Below, piece by piece: positions 53,101 through 58,894 of a stretch of 64,000 nt of DNA; positions within the stretch are counted from its first letter, which is position 1; every line of letters starts with the position of its first letter. The notes under the pieces are model-generated. The model was not told the origin of the DNA, made no database searches, and saw only the letters and a list, made by a program, of their open reading frames with translations. Origin of the DNA: Gonatopus flavifemur. Taxonomy: Eukaryota > Arthropoda > Insecta > Hymenoptera > Dryinidae. The stretch covers positions 2,542,001-2,606,000 of the forward strand of contig JAFFJZ010000014.1 in assembly GCA_018340375.1 (NCBI GenBank). Direction: 5' to 3'. The translations under genes and the position numbers were made by a program.

Positions 53101-55029
53101 GGATCCGCCGTTTCTCAATTTAGTGAATAGCGTCAAGCTCAAGTATGTAGCACACAATGCTTTTGAGTGATTCGCATTAAAAAAAAAAATTTTTTAATGC
53201 TTGTATCTCAAAAACTAAACCCCCAAAAAATTTGCCCAAACGGGAAATGATCGCATTTTGGCTGCAGAATATATCACAGAAATTCGAATGATGAATTCTG
53301 AAACATCTGGTATATTTGCTTATGTTTGGAATGATGATATTACAAATTTTTCAAGAAGTAAATTCACAATTGGAACGAGAATTGAGTTTTCGATTAACCA
53401 AAGTGTAATTCAAAGTTGATGACAATGCTTCGAAATTGATTTTTTCAAATAAGGTGAATTGATAAGACAAGAAACAGGAAAGGCAAAGCTATGTATGATT
53501 CAATATATTTAGATTAAATCGAAATTCAATTCAGTAAACGATGCAGAGTTCAACAATATCTGAAAATTCCGTTCATTCAATTCACTCAGAAAACCTTCTA
53601 GTGGATGCAATTAGCATTTATGTATGCCTACCAATATGAATCTTATTATTGTCACATTGACCACTCTGTGATCGAAAGTATAATTCGTGGCCAATTCCCA
53701 TGTTTGCGAGTGTATAACTTTTGGCCAAATCCTATACTTGAATCACGGATTGATCAATATGACCTAATGCTATACTCTTCATTCCTCCGTTGCCTCAATG
53801 AGGTCCGTTGACTCTCTCTCGGTTCCACGGCTTCCATTCCCCCACCAATTATCCACTCACATTCCAACGAATCCTTAGCAGGGATGCCAGATTTGACACG
53901 GAACCGTTGCTGCACACTGATGCAACGGTATTTACGTATGCACGTATGATGTATACGTGTGAAAACACTTACGCACAGTTACGTTTGAATGAGTAACGGT
54001 TTCGTGCCAAATATGCCATCAATGAGTCTTGGGTGAAGGATCGGTAGTTGTGCTGTATCGGACGTTCATGTCTACGGAACTCCTATAGACAGGCCTTAAA
54101 ATAGCATCCTTGCATCAGAAATTGAAAACCTTTTCTCTTTGCGATAGCAACCGGCACGAGCCAAGCGAGACTCATTCCCATGATTGGTATATTCGAAAAA
54201 ATTTACAAGAGATGCATTATTTGAAACAGCTCTGGTGAATGAGCTTTTATAGCACATTCATTCTTTTCAATTTTTTATACATGCTCGAAACCAAAATTGA
54301 CGACAAACGTTAATTCTTCAGCTTGACGCTCATGATTTCTTCGCCGTAATAGCGGAGGAATGATTTGAGCATAAGTCGTATAAAATTCGTTGATTGATTA
54401 CAGAAAGCGTATTTTAAATCTTTTGGAGGTAACAATGAGGCTTCTGCGGTTTATACTATTTTGAAGGAAGTTTTTAGCAATCACGTTGCAGCAGGATATT
54501 GTTGGGAGGGCCGCAATAAGCAAAAGCGCCCAGCTTCCACTCTCCGGATTATAGGAATGATTAGAGGTAATGATAGGTTCATTATCATTATTATTGTTTG
54601 AAATGAATCAGTGTGATGCACTTCCAATATGCATTTGGCAATATTATGAAATGATTTCTACATATGCGTTGTAATTATTGATTATTTGATTCCACAACAG
54701 ATGCGATTCTCATCACCGTCAAGAGCAGCAAACGTGGTATCATTCATGATAAAATGAGGCAGTGGTTCAAAGATGCCCCCAAACGTCTCTATAATGCACA
54801 AAAGAAATTGACCGCGTTGTCTGCACATCAGCAAGACGCAGAAGTCTCATCTGAGGAGGAAAATGACGAAACGCACCCTCGTCAGCAGGTGCTGTTGAAA
54901 AAAGAATTTTTCGGTGGGGAAAGCTATCCCGTAGATTCATCGAACAACGAGGAAGACATTCAGGAAGAGGAAGAGAATCAAAATCCTGCGGGTGTAGATG
55001 ATTTGCTCAAGGACCTGATGGATAATTGA
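25975..55029 (+). CDS. DUF4806-domain protein gene, six exons over 29 kb
   Basis: The coding sequence is a join of 25975-26191, 31868-32077, 35889-36077, 43558-43774, 54404-54566 and 54701-55029. All junctions are GT-AG and agree in phase (1, 1, 1, 0, 1), giving about 441 aa if one missing base in exon 4 is allowed. The N-terminal part (VVIFSDEGRAEIVPTGWV ... FPPNI) matches the opening domain usual in insect DUF4806 proteins. The middle is acidic or basic and low in complexity, with a PPPKKPK patch that may be a nuclear signal. The C-terminal part (LFPLKA, EEDVRKIETMIAEEPAERKK, KAYFKSFGGNNEASAVYTIL, WEGRNKQK) reads as the DUF4806 domain itself. The tail is Glu-rich. Function is unknown for the family. 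Introns 1-4 are filled with mobile elements. Confidence 0.75.
26609..27869. repeat. 1.26 kb imperfect palindrome (fold-back repeat)
   Basis: GGAATTTGATCTGAGAGACC at 26609 pairs with its complement ending at 27869. Pairing continues through CACACATTTTTCTCATGA, AGAATTCAAATT, AGCTTCATCATTAATCCCC and ATTTTTCACTCGATTGATC to a tight core, where GTACAACGGAAAAACCTTGT at about 27135 pairs with its complement near 27285. It lies in intron 1 of the DUF4806 gene. A relative of one arm is the site hit by the LINE at 10169. Confidence 0.85.
27870..29484. other. No gene; short duplicated words
   Basis: No coding signal. From about 29090 to 29290, CCCTCGATCGATG and GCGCGCCAAT/GCGTGCCAAT segments occur in two to three copies. 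Base composition becomes more GC-rich towards 30000. Confidence 0.4.
29485..29845. repeat. Direct repeats upstream of the 30011 gene
   Basis: Two copies of a unit with CGCCAGCGGATATTC and AGCCGCAC-ATCGGCGTA start near 29493 and 29608. They are followed by three copies of a roughly 60 bp unit (GAACGCA-ACAGAGGATACA-CCTCTAGAGCTCACGCT). A TC run at 29771-29794 splits the last two. Confidence 0.8.
30011..30674 (+). CDS. Small coiled-coil, CxxC protein; ATG formed across an intron
   Basis: The donor ACTGA|GTAAGT (30011/30012) and acceptor CTTTTCTTCAG|TGGAGC (30330/30331) join as A|TG, giving a frame of 114 aa after a 319 bp intron. The protein starts MEQIEEITQKILK and is helical and charged to about residue 65. 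It then has a proline run (APPPPFPV) and two CxxC pairs (CDDC and CEIC), which could bind a zinc ion. It is related in layout to the gene at 1635-2100. It lies within intron 1 of the DUF4806 gene, on the same strand. Direct repeats fill its presumed 5' exon. I know no family for it. A transposon-borne gene is a fair alternative. Confidence 0.5.
30987..31811. mobile_element. 825 bp fold-back element, 8 bp target duplication
   Basis: The ends TTGACGCAAAAGACCCGA and TCGGTTTTTTGCGCCACACT are inverted, and pairing runs about 200 bp inward (CGTGTCTCGTATGG, ATTTTTTAGGGGTCG). ATGAGTAT at 30979-30986 and ATGAGCAT at 31812-31819 form an 8 bp duplication with one change. A relative makes up the ends of the nested structure at 44095-51321. 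Confidence 0.8.
31868..32077 (+). CDS. DUF4806 gene, exon 2
   Basis: Acceptor ATTACAG|AATCATTGG. It encodes SLDLADQKLLKAKRRMNF onward, a basic helical stretch, to VVPASLRN. It ends AATG|GTAATT, phase 1. Confidence 0.7.
32098..32406. mobile_element. 309 bp palindromic MITE
   Basis: Ends CACTGAAAAAA and TTTTTCTCAGTG. The inside is full of AGTTG/CAACT words in both directions (GTTGTGGCAACTA). Confidence 0.65.
32867..33062. mobile_element. GAATTC-rich MITE, copy 2
   Basis: Ends CTCCCGTTACGACAGTGAAT and TTACTGTCATAACGGAGAC. It is closely related to 3312-3500, including about 60 bp beyond the right end. Confidence 0.65.
33345..33418. repeat. Perfect 21 bp hairpin
   Basis: The 21 bases at 33345-33365 are the exact complement of 33398-33418 (core TGTCAAATAATTCACA), with a 32-base loop. 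Confidence 0.8.
33419..33979. other. No gene seen
   Basis: A 71-codon open frame at 33594-33809 has no recognisable motif. Confidence 0.4.
33980..35792. mobile_element. 1.8 kb TIR element with TCCTGGAAA repeats
   Basis: Ends CAGGGTGTCTACTA and TAGTAGACACCCTG are inverted, with GATATT on both sides (33974-33979 and 35793-35798). The subterminal region is rich in AGTCCTGGAA. A 164-codon frame at 35108-35602 shows no known domain. It is probably non-autonomous and stops about 100 bp short of exon 3 of the DUF4806 gene. Confidence 0.7.
35889..36077 (+). CDS. DUF4806 gene, exon 3
   Basis: Acceptor TTTATTACAG|ATCAAG. It encodes DQVISEETDGEVIDSE to PPPKKPKTSSGKPIVA, an acidic then basic linker. 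It ends GCAG|GTAAGA, phase 1. Confidence 0.75.
36078..36733. other. Intron sequence, no gene
   Basis: A small hairpin with TGAGCAACAAACT (36631-36643) pairs with AGTTTGTTGCTCA (36665-36677). Otherwise nothing recognisable. AGCAT at 36729-36733 is the copia target duplication. Confidence 0.5.
36734..36995 (-). repeat. Copia 3' LTR
   Basis: 262 bp, TG...CA ends (TGTTAGAG at 36734, TTCAACA ending at 36995). The purine stretch ACGGTGGAAG just upstream on the minus strand may be the polypurine tract. Confidence 0.92.
37015..38340 (-). CDS. Copia pol, reverse transcriptase and RNase H part
   Basis: 441 codons. The frame opens MQREGIDYTETFAPVV, the usual start of copia reverse transcriptase. It continues with LLQFDVETAFLYGEL, SLYGSKQSPRCW and the catalytic LFVDDGL (about residues 125-131). 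The RNase H part shows YSDADYAGD, STTGYIF and STTESEYVA, with a late DIRYHYIRE. It is out of frame with the upstream gag-integrase part because of a short deletion near 38321-38375. The Met at its start is therefore internal to the original polyprotein. Its role was to make and trim the element's cDNA. Confidence 0.9.
   Translation of the reverse strand: MQREGIDYTETFAPVVRYDSLRVLLALVAEKYLELLQFDVETAFLYGELEEDIFMEIPKGLKLEETPINSVVCKLNKSLYGSKQSPRCWNKKLTQLLDQFEFKNSAADQCIFVGKVKNEPVYLALFVDDGLIAAKSESSLNYVAGRLREDFKIKIGNSSVFVGVQIERDRCKKILAIQQSAYVRKIIEKFGMSDAKPMNVPADPHVVLHPVEEGNEISNNVPYREAVGSLIFLATVSRPDIAFAVNAVSKFLNRHSVDHWHAVKRIFAYLKGKIDHRLVYGEGDSRTELVGYSDADYAGDIETRRSTTGYIFCLANGPVSWSSQRQKLVVLSTTESEYVAAATAAKEAMWLRQLLRDIGCSCKRETCLYVDNQSAIRLVKNPIFHKRTKHIDIRYHYIRERLEQGDLTVKYISSEQQRADILTKALPKDRFRRLCEMINLT
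38321..40924 (-). CDS. Copia gag, protease and integrase part
   Basis: The likely start is ATG at 40924 (MSQDLFVRN). The frame is open further up to 40981, but that Met has no support. Domains in order, numbered from 40981: gag with the zinc knuckle CYRCQQMGHFAYEC (about 248-261), aspartic protease LTDSGASRHM (about 313-322), the integrase HHCC finger (ending CEMCQLGKAH), then the catalytic core with Asp in TDVCGP, Asp in LHSDNGREF and Glu in NGKAERD. The reading ends in TIDAARLMFHAARRH, where the bridge to reverse transcriptase should follow. About two dozen residues are missing there and the frame closes. Everything before that point is open. Confidence 0.9.
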   Translation of the reverse strand: MSQDLFVRNIRKFYGTNFQGWKFQMKTLFTANEIDDIVDGTRVIPQDRTTPEAKAWVRDNAKAMFLISSALEYIQLEQLLVCETAKDMWDNLCRVHEQKSTANKLLLLQKFHDYRMSSSDSVVQHIAKIRNMAAQIEDVGEKVSELTVIAKILGSLSSKYGTLRTAWDSVEPARQTLENLEERLIREESRLNIDSEEGASALAASKKSDKKTHTKRRVNPKKSKNNVKCYRCQQMGHFAYECAKKTNEKGNADDMSRDCAFVVEKTQEAVNDFALLSVNQLREFLEVESDEIWLTDSGASRHMTYRRDWFTKYRPTENGGSVILGDGEECSIVGEGVIHIQRFVNGLWYDGRIENVLYVPGLKKHLFSVGACTKKGFEVNFKDNRVNVIRGNQVFATGVKQNNDTYCLFFRVVKVCAVEANLSVHNLRVWHERLVHVDKRAIRELAKKGLVHGISMTDTNDLTCEMCQLGKAHRLPFGKPKRVFTKPGELIQTDVCGPMSVESLGGAKYFLTFKDDATGYRHVYFLRHKSDVFEQFKCFERMIANKFERPIKALHSDNGREFCNHQMDEYLKSRGIMKRNTAPYVPEQNGKAERDNRTIVESARTMIHAKSLPLNLWAEAVNTAVYVLNRTVSTGGSATPYELWMGKRPTISHLRIFGSTAYVHTPKQFVKKFDLRARKMILVGYEGESTNYRVYDPTSKRVSVARNVTFCEKVGKVEMFEEEVSDEIIVLPNMKKEQEIEDARNVEPQEIHEQEIPNNQPDNEDQPGDNIQQQEEIAVDQGRVLRNRAMIHPPPRYAVDVAEYIPPSAYEEAISGDNSSQWMRAIEEELKSHRFNSTWSIVQRTPEIKTINTIDAARLMFHAARRH
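41045..41058 (-). other. Copia primer-binding site (internal initiator tRNA-Met)
   Basis: CTGGGCCCATAACC on the plus strand touches the 5' LTR. On the minus strand it reads GGTTATGGGCCCAG, complementary to the anticodon arm of initiator tRNA-Met. Copia elements are known to prime from a half-tRNA at this site. Confidence 0.88.
41059..41324 (-). repeat. Copia 5' LTR
   Basis: 266 bp, nearly identical to 36734-36995. It has four extra bases near 41082-41090 (GGTGATCACGGG against GGTGAGGG). Confidence 0.92.
41430..41651. mobile_element. 222 bp MITE with TA target site
   Basis: About 95 bp inverted repeats starting CACTAAGAAAAATTTAGAG and CACTGAGAGGAATTTAGAG, each next to TA. The inside pairs GAACATACTGACT with its complement. 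It is of the same general kind as 50763-50975. Confidence 0.75.
41652..42347. other. No gene; CA/CAGA microsatellite
   Basis: A CACACACGCACAGACAGACA run lies at about 42247-42282. The flanking text (TGCAAATTTCATGACAATCG, GATATGAGCGG) looks like a dispersed repeat, but I cannot name it. Confidence 0.45.
42348..42556. mobile_element. 209 bp palindromic MITE
   Basis: Ends CACGGGGAGGAATTTAGAGG and TCTAAATTTCTCTCCGTG, then GGCTAATGGCGTGA paired with TCACGCCATTAGC. CA is on each side. Confidence 0.65.
42781..42999. mobile_element. 219 bp MITE with TA target site
   Basis: AGGTAAACGTCCCAGTACCC at the left and the matching complement ending CGTTTACCT at the right pair over more than 55 bp (GAACCTATTTCCGAACAACA). 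TA flanks both sides. Confidence 0.85.
43000..43557. other. Intron sequence, no gene
   Basis: CCGGTT/AACCGG words cluster at about 43370-43500. No coding signal. Confidence 0.4.
43558..43774 (+). CDS. DUF4806 gene, exon 4, with apparent 1-base deletion
   Basis: Acceptor AATCTCAG|GAAAAATTG. It encodes KIDLLLRRSENQSTEMRV to MERLFPLKA. The frame then hits TGA at 43722-43724, while the next frame reads EEDVRKIETMIAEEPAERKK and ends TTG|GTTAGT in phase 0, exactly as exon 5 needs. One base is missing near 43709-43712. Confidence 0.65.
44436..44615 (+). repeat. Left inner inverted segment
   Basis: Pairs with 49881-50075. Shared words are TTCACTGGAAAAAC, AAAATGCAATAATCTCCCGTT, CGAGGCTTAGTTCTCGAGAT and ACATACTGGAGCTTGA. 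A further relative is at 53146-53322. Confidence 0.7.
44638..44875. repeat. Long near-perfect hairpin, 96 bp arms
   Basis: Arms 44638-44733 and 44780-44875 pair with few mismatches (CGAGCGCTCTTCAAGAGCG, GTTATCTAC, GACATATGTCATGAGG). The 46-base loop carries an (ACT)n run. The paired coordinates sum to 89513 throughout. Confidence 0.9.
45271..46508. repeat. Large palindrome, ~510 bp arms
   Basis: Arms 45271-45780 and 45999-46508 pair, for example TCGTTGAACTTCTGGCAGTT at 45551 with its complement at 46209. Open frames in the arms are mirror shadows and not separate genes. Confidence 0.85.
46509..47160. repeat. Further inverted/direct copy of the same palindrome arm
   Basis: 46509-46640 repeats the left arm's outer part. 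46641-47160 repeats the opposite orientation (GAGGGCACCAAACAT, CTGCCAGAAGTTCAACGAT). The region thus holds four partial copies in alternating orientation. Confidence 0.75.
47341..48010 (+). pseudogene. THAP-domain protein, two exons, two in-frame stops
   Basis: ATG 47341 follows ATCACC after a CACAG acceptor. The frame reads MKQKC, then TGA (47356-47358), then VKICSATEDKFFKFPDPAHN, LKYRNVCSSHFKENYILR. C-x4-C and C-x2-H plus FP and SSHF are the THAP zinc-finger signature, which binds DNA. Exon 1 ends at 47584 (CCAG|GTACTT). Exon 2 starts at 47745 in the matching phase, meets TAG at 47768-47770, then reads 79 further codons with a PPQQQ/PPLK-type linker to a TGA at 48010. THAP domains occur in P-element transposases as well as host factors. 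No transposase core is visible here, so its origin is open. Confidence 0.72.
48067..49663. other. No gene seen
   Basis: AT-rich sequence with a short ATAT run at 49252-49271. The direct words GCGCATTTG-TCAGA-GGCG occur at about 44938 and 49600, and GGGTACCC near 44892 and 49657. They suggest duplicated edges around this inner block. Confidence 0.4.
49664..49890. mobile_element. Palindromic MITE, copy 1
   Basis: Ends pair as AGCTTGACACCATTGTCTAA with its complement ending GTCTCAAGCT. The core pairs TTTGTTCCAGAGCTACAGCG. It is related to 52901-53145. Confidence 0.7.
49881..50075 (-). repeat. Right inner inverted segment
   Basis: Complement of 44436-44615. It ends in CAGTGAATTTTGAAGCACC. Confidence 0.7.
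50763..50975. mobile_element. 213 bp MITE with TA target site
   Basis: Ends CACGGAGAGAAATTTGTAGT and the counterpart ending CTCTGTG, each beside TA. Pairing includes AAATTTACTATGT. It is inserted inside the fold-back copy at 50445-51321. Confidence 0.8.
51650..52765. repeat. Nested palindromes, ~1.1 kb
   Basis: An inner palindrome 52287-52503 pairs TATACTGGAGTGATT and CCTATTGTTCTC with their complements. Outer pairs include GAAGTTACCAACATTGAAT (about 52091) with its complement near 52650, and AGTAAAAGC near 51685 with CTTTTACT near 52735. A smaller one lies at about 51857-51963. Confidence 0.7.
52901..53145. mobile_element. Palindromic MITE, copy 2
   Basis: TACTTGAGCTTGACGC at 52901 pairs exactly with its complement ending at 53145. 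Pairing continues outward through CGAATCACTCAAAAGCATTG (about 52860 and 53165), so the full repeat is longer. Confidence 0.75.
53323..54403. other. Intron sequence; possible hAT MITE
   Basis: No coding signal. CAGGGATGCCAGATTTGACA at 53880 is roughly complementary to the sequence ending CATCAATG at about 54030, a hAT-like end. The target duplication is not convincing. Confidence 0.45.
54404..54566 (+). CDS. DUF4806 gene, exon 5
   Basis: Acceptor TGATTACAG|AAAGCG. It encodes KAYFKSFGGNNEASAVYTIL, then CWEGRNKQK and LRIIGMIR, the core of the DUF4806 domain. It ends AGAG|GTAATG, phase 1. Confidence 0.8.
54701..55029 (+). CDS. DUF4806 gene, last exon
   Basis: Acceptor TCCACAACAG|ATGCG. It encodes AILITVKSSKRGIIHDKM then QWFKDAPKRLYNAQKK, finishing the domain. 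A Glu-rich tail follows (EEENDE, EEEEN) and the protein ends LLKDLMDN before TGA. Confidence 0.82.
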
Positions 55030-55115
55030 ATGGAGAAAAATCAAAGTTTTAGATGTATCTAAAATAAGCAATGTAGCAATAAGAAATTTCACTCACGCTT
55101 TTCAATGGAGCTATG

Positions 55116-55121
55116 AATAAA
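55116..55121 (+). terminator. Likely poly(A) signal of the DUF4806 gene
   Basis: AATAAA lies 87 bases after the stop codon. Confidence 0.5.
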
Positions 55122-55189
55122 TGGAGGAAGTTTAGTGAGGAACCTTTTGCTAATAACACGTGAAGGAATTACGACCGCCATATCAAGAA

Positions 55190-55490
55190 GCTCAGCTCAT
55201 GTTTGGTTCTTTGCCTCGACACGGTACGTCATTGGAAACATGTCCTTGAAGTTCGAATCGTTTTTAGGAACGAACCGAAATTTCAAAGTCACAAAATCTG
55301 ATTAACTATCGTGATCTTTCACTTTGAATCAATTCATTGGAACTGAAAACACCATTGAAAGAATGTGACCCAAGATTTTTGGTCTGTAACAGCTGGATAT
55401 TGTGTTATCCAAGCACTAATTTGTTTGAATAAGGGATTCAAACTTCAGCTACATATTGGAAACTTCTTGACATGGCAACGTCATCCTCTT
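55190..55490. repeat. Diverged relative of the inverted-repeat arm interior
   Basis: It resembles 7548-7775: AAGTT-GAATCGTT, CATTGGAACTGAAAAC-CATT against CCTTGGAACCGGAAAACTCGTT, and ATTCAAACTTCAGCTACAT against ATTCAAACTCCAGCAACAT. Confidence 0.6.
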
Positions 55491-55673
55491 TCCGTCTCTA
55501 ATGCGGAACCCTCGCCCTAGTCTACCTGCTATGACTCCCTCCATTTGTAATTCAAGTATTCCCATCATTTTTATTAATGACGAAAAAAGTGAAGGGAATA
55601 CAAATTTAAACAATACATAGATTTATCTGAATATATGACCTATCAACTAAATGTGCATCTTGGTTTTGTTTTC

Positions 55674-56353
55674 TTAAAGGAGAACACCAGGGTGACTGAC
55701 CATTTTCGAGGGACTACTTTGTCACTTTTTTCTTGAGAAAGAGTAAGGTATGAAGAAAAAAAACCTGGCGCCTGTATTAGACATACATTGAAGTGTATGA
55801 CAAGAGTTTTATGTGCATAAAAAAAACACAATGGCGGCGCAGTAGCACGACTAATTTTTGTCCAAGTCTTTCGGCGGTACGCAGTATAACCATCGTATGC
55901 TTAATCCTTGAACAAAAAGTGAAATATTGTCGTCAAATGTATTAGTTTGAGCAGAGAAGTACCTGAGCTTTCTTTCGATTCACTGAGAATAGTGAAAAAT
56001 ACATCGTTTTTGATTCCGAAATTTTTGGTCGAAAAATCCACACTTTTTCAAACTCGTCTTTAAATTTTTGTGTTTGGAATTTTTTGATTTCCCCGTGTCT
56101 TTCTCTGCCACAACTAACATATTTGACAAGAACATCTCATGTTTTGGCCAAGGATCAAATATACGACAGTTGTATTGCGTGTCGCAAAGAGGCTCTGGTA
56201 AAAACCAGTTGTGTTAGAACAGCTCGTACGCCGCCATTTCGTTCTTTCTTCTCATATAAAAATTTCTCTATTTGTTTGTACTCCTCTCTCCCTTCTACAA
56301 AAGAAATGACAAAAGTGGGCACTTGAAAATGGTCACCTTGGTGTCCTCTCTTA
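55674..56353. mobile_element. 680 bp palindromic element
   Basis: TTAAAGGAGAACACCAGGGT and TGACCATTTTCGAG at the left pair with CTTGAAAATGGTCACC and TTGGTGTCCTCTCTTAA at the right. GGCGGCG near 55835 and CGCCGCC near 56230 also face each other. No gene inside. Confidence 0.65.
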
Positions 56354-57319
56354 ATGAAAATGATGGAGACTTGAACTGACTGTCATATTGAATTTAATCT
56401 AATGAGGCCGAATAGAAATTAAGGATAATGTTTCATTGAGAAGGACATTGAGGCATGGGAAAAGGAAGGTGAATTTTACATATGCGTTTGTTCATTATTG
56501 TACAGGGTGAGTAAAAAAGTATAGTCATCTCATAGCGAATATAATCTTGGAAAAATTCTGAGTCTACCTTTTCTTTGACAAATTTTGTTCTGAAGTACAG
56601 TTTTTGGAGTAAAGGGATTCAAACATTTCTCAAAAACACTAAATATTCTGATGATACTGCATCTTGAACGTTTCAAATCAACGCCATTCGTTAACTTGGA
56701 AAAAGGATATCTTTCGGAAAGAAGACATCGAATTGCTCTGATGATTCTTGTTTTAAATAAGTACAATCCACTTTCGCAAGTGGGTCACTCCTTTTATTCT
56801 CTTCAACGCAAGCCGAAAAGCGTTCGAATCAAGAGGAAAGGGTAAGCGGCACATTTGAGAGGGTGTGCTGTAATAGCAATTGTTGAATGATGATTAGCTG
56901 GAAAATTTCCAATTTTTGGAACCGCTTTCCAATATTCGAAATGCTAGAATTTTCGAGGTATTGGATTCTCTTTTTCTTTCTTCAATTCATTCATATTCAT
57001 GTCTCTGAAATTGAACCTTGAATCGAAATTTAATGTAGAAAACATTGACTCAGAATTATCTATCAATGAATGTCTCTTGCACATTTAGACATGCGTGTAA
57101 CAGTAAATTTCATAGCTACGATTAAGGGGGTCAATACAATTAGAGTAGCCAAAGAAACGGATTTGAAGAATGATTTGTTCCCATCAAGAAATTGTTGTTC
57201 TATGACAATTCAACTTTGTAGGTTTTTACCATGATGTTGAAGTATATAAATATATTTTTCTTGTCATTTTCCTTCGCGAAATAGCGGCTGTGAGATAACT
57301 TGAAGACAACCCGTGAAAA
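56354..57319. other. No gene seen
   Basis: Short frames only. About 56660-56720 (TTTCAAATCAACGCCATTCG) recalls the MITE family at 52901-53145. Confidence 0.4.
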
Positions 57320-57900
57320 AAAATCGGCGGGCAGCCTGGAGGTCGGAGTTCTTATCTGAAAAATTGCAGCTGAAAAACTTTTGTGAAAAATAGTTACAAT
57401 TTGTCGGTAAACCTGAGAGAAATGAAGAATAATGAATATTCAACGATTGGTAGAGGTTTTTCGACAAAAATTTTTGTCTTCGATCATTGATTTTGTCAAA
57501 AACCCACTGAACAAAAACGCAAAAAATGTTGCAAAACGTTTCTGAAACTTCCCAGAGATTACTAATGTCCTACCATTGTAACGTTTCAAAATAAAATGTT
57601 TCAAAACAACATCAATGAAACGTCGTAAGAATGTTTCATGTCTCAAAGACGTTTCAGAGATATTATTTTGAAACATTTTATTCGAAACGTTACAATGGTA
57701 GGACATTAGTAATCTCTGGGACGTTTCAGAAACGTTTTGCAACATTTTGTTCAGTGGAAAACCTCCACCAATTGTCGAATTTTCATTATTTTTCATTTCT
57801 CTTAGGTATACCGACAAATTCTAACTATTTTTCACAAGAGTTTTCTTGCTGGAATTTTTCAGAAAAGAACTTCGACCTCCAGGCTGCCCGCCAACTTTGT
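57320..57900. repeat. Palindrome with a nested MITE
   Basis: The outer arms pair GGCGGGCAGCCTGGAGGTCG (about 57328) with its near-complement at 57880. Inside, 57507-57757 is a second palindrome with ends CACTGAACAAAA and TTTTGTTCAGTG and GTTTCAGAAACGTTTTGCAA-type stems. Confidence 0.8.
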
Positions 57901-58692
57901 TTAGGGTCAACTTGCGGCCATTCTACAGCTGCCATTTTGCAATGAAAAATTAAAAAAAACATATATATATATTTGTATACTTTCATATAATGTCAACAAA
58001 CTCACACACTTTTATTATGATCGAATGAAAATTTCTTAATGAAAAGAAAAAAAATTTTTCGAATGCGTCCCTTTGGCGTGTCTAATAGTATTGACACCCT
58101 TGAGAGAATCCCACCGTAACGATTGAGTAAACATTTCCTCAGTTAGCATTCTTTGAACTGAATTCATGAAAAGGTCTGAAGTTCACAGAAAATAATCGTT
58201 TGTAGTTCATCTATTGCTGTACAGAACTCAAATTTGAAGTTTCGAAAGATATTTTCCCCAACTTCGAACGCAAAGTGCTCACTTTAACCACTTGTTACAG
58301 AATGTATTTCCCAAAATTTTGATGAAAAAATATTTTCTTCCTAATTTGACATTTATGCTCTGTGCCGCACTAGATATACTAGTACTCAAGATCATTTGTC
58401 TGAGAATTCTACACCTTGTCGTGAATTCAGATCGAACGATTCTCACCGAGATAGTATTTATCCGGTTGGTACACTGATAACTCCTCTAGTCTGTATCACC
58501 AAAAATTACTTTCATTTTTAACTTTTATGTATACGTATTAATTAAAATATTCATAAAATTGATGTATATATTCGTACAAAAAAACAGTGTGTGAAAAAAT
58601 TTTGTTTCAACTATGTAACTCATACAGAAATTATATAATCATCAACAAAATGTCTCCAATCGATTTATTTCAAAAATGTATCCTCTTCACCT
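57901..58692. other. No gene seen
   Basis: AT-rich. No repeat or coding signal that I can support. Confidence 0.4.
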
Positions 58693-58886
58693 CAGTGGCG
58701 TAGGGGAAGCCCCCGCATTGCGGGGGAGGGGCTTGGTCATTAGGGGCCCCCCAAGCAGTATCCACAAAAATTCTATGAATCACATGCATCATATTTTATA
58801 AAATGATCTTCTTTTGTTTTTTTTTATCAGAAGGGCCCCGTCTCTAGCACTTGCGGGGGGCCCCTAAATTCTCCAGTACGCCACTG
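58693..58886. mobile_element. 194 bp hAT MITE
   Basis: Ends CAGTGGCGTAGGGG and TACGCCACTG, a familiar hAT terminus. Flanks CTTCACCT (58685-58692) and CTTTACCT (58887-58894) are an 8 bp duplication with one change. The inside is rich in GGGGCCCC. Confidence 0.85.
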
Positions 58887-58894
58887 CTTTACCT

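Noticed and set aside
57440..57945. Frames on both strands sharing RYNGRTLVISG
   Set aside because: The same peptide arises from both strands of a MITE palindrome.
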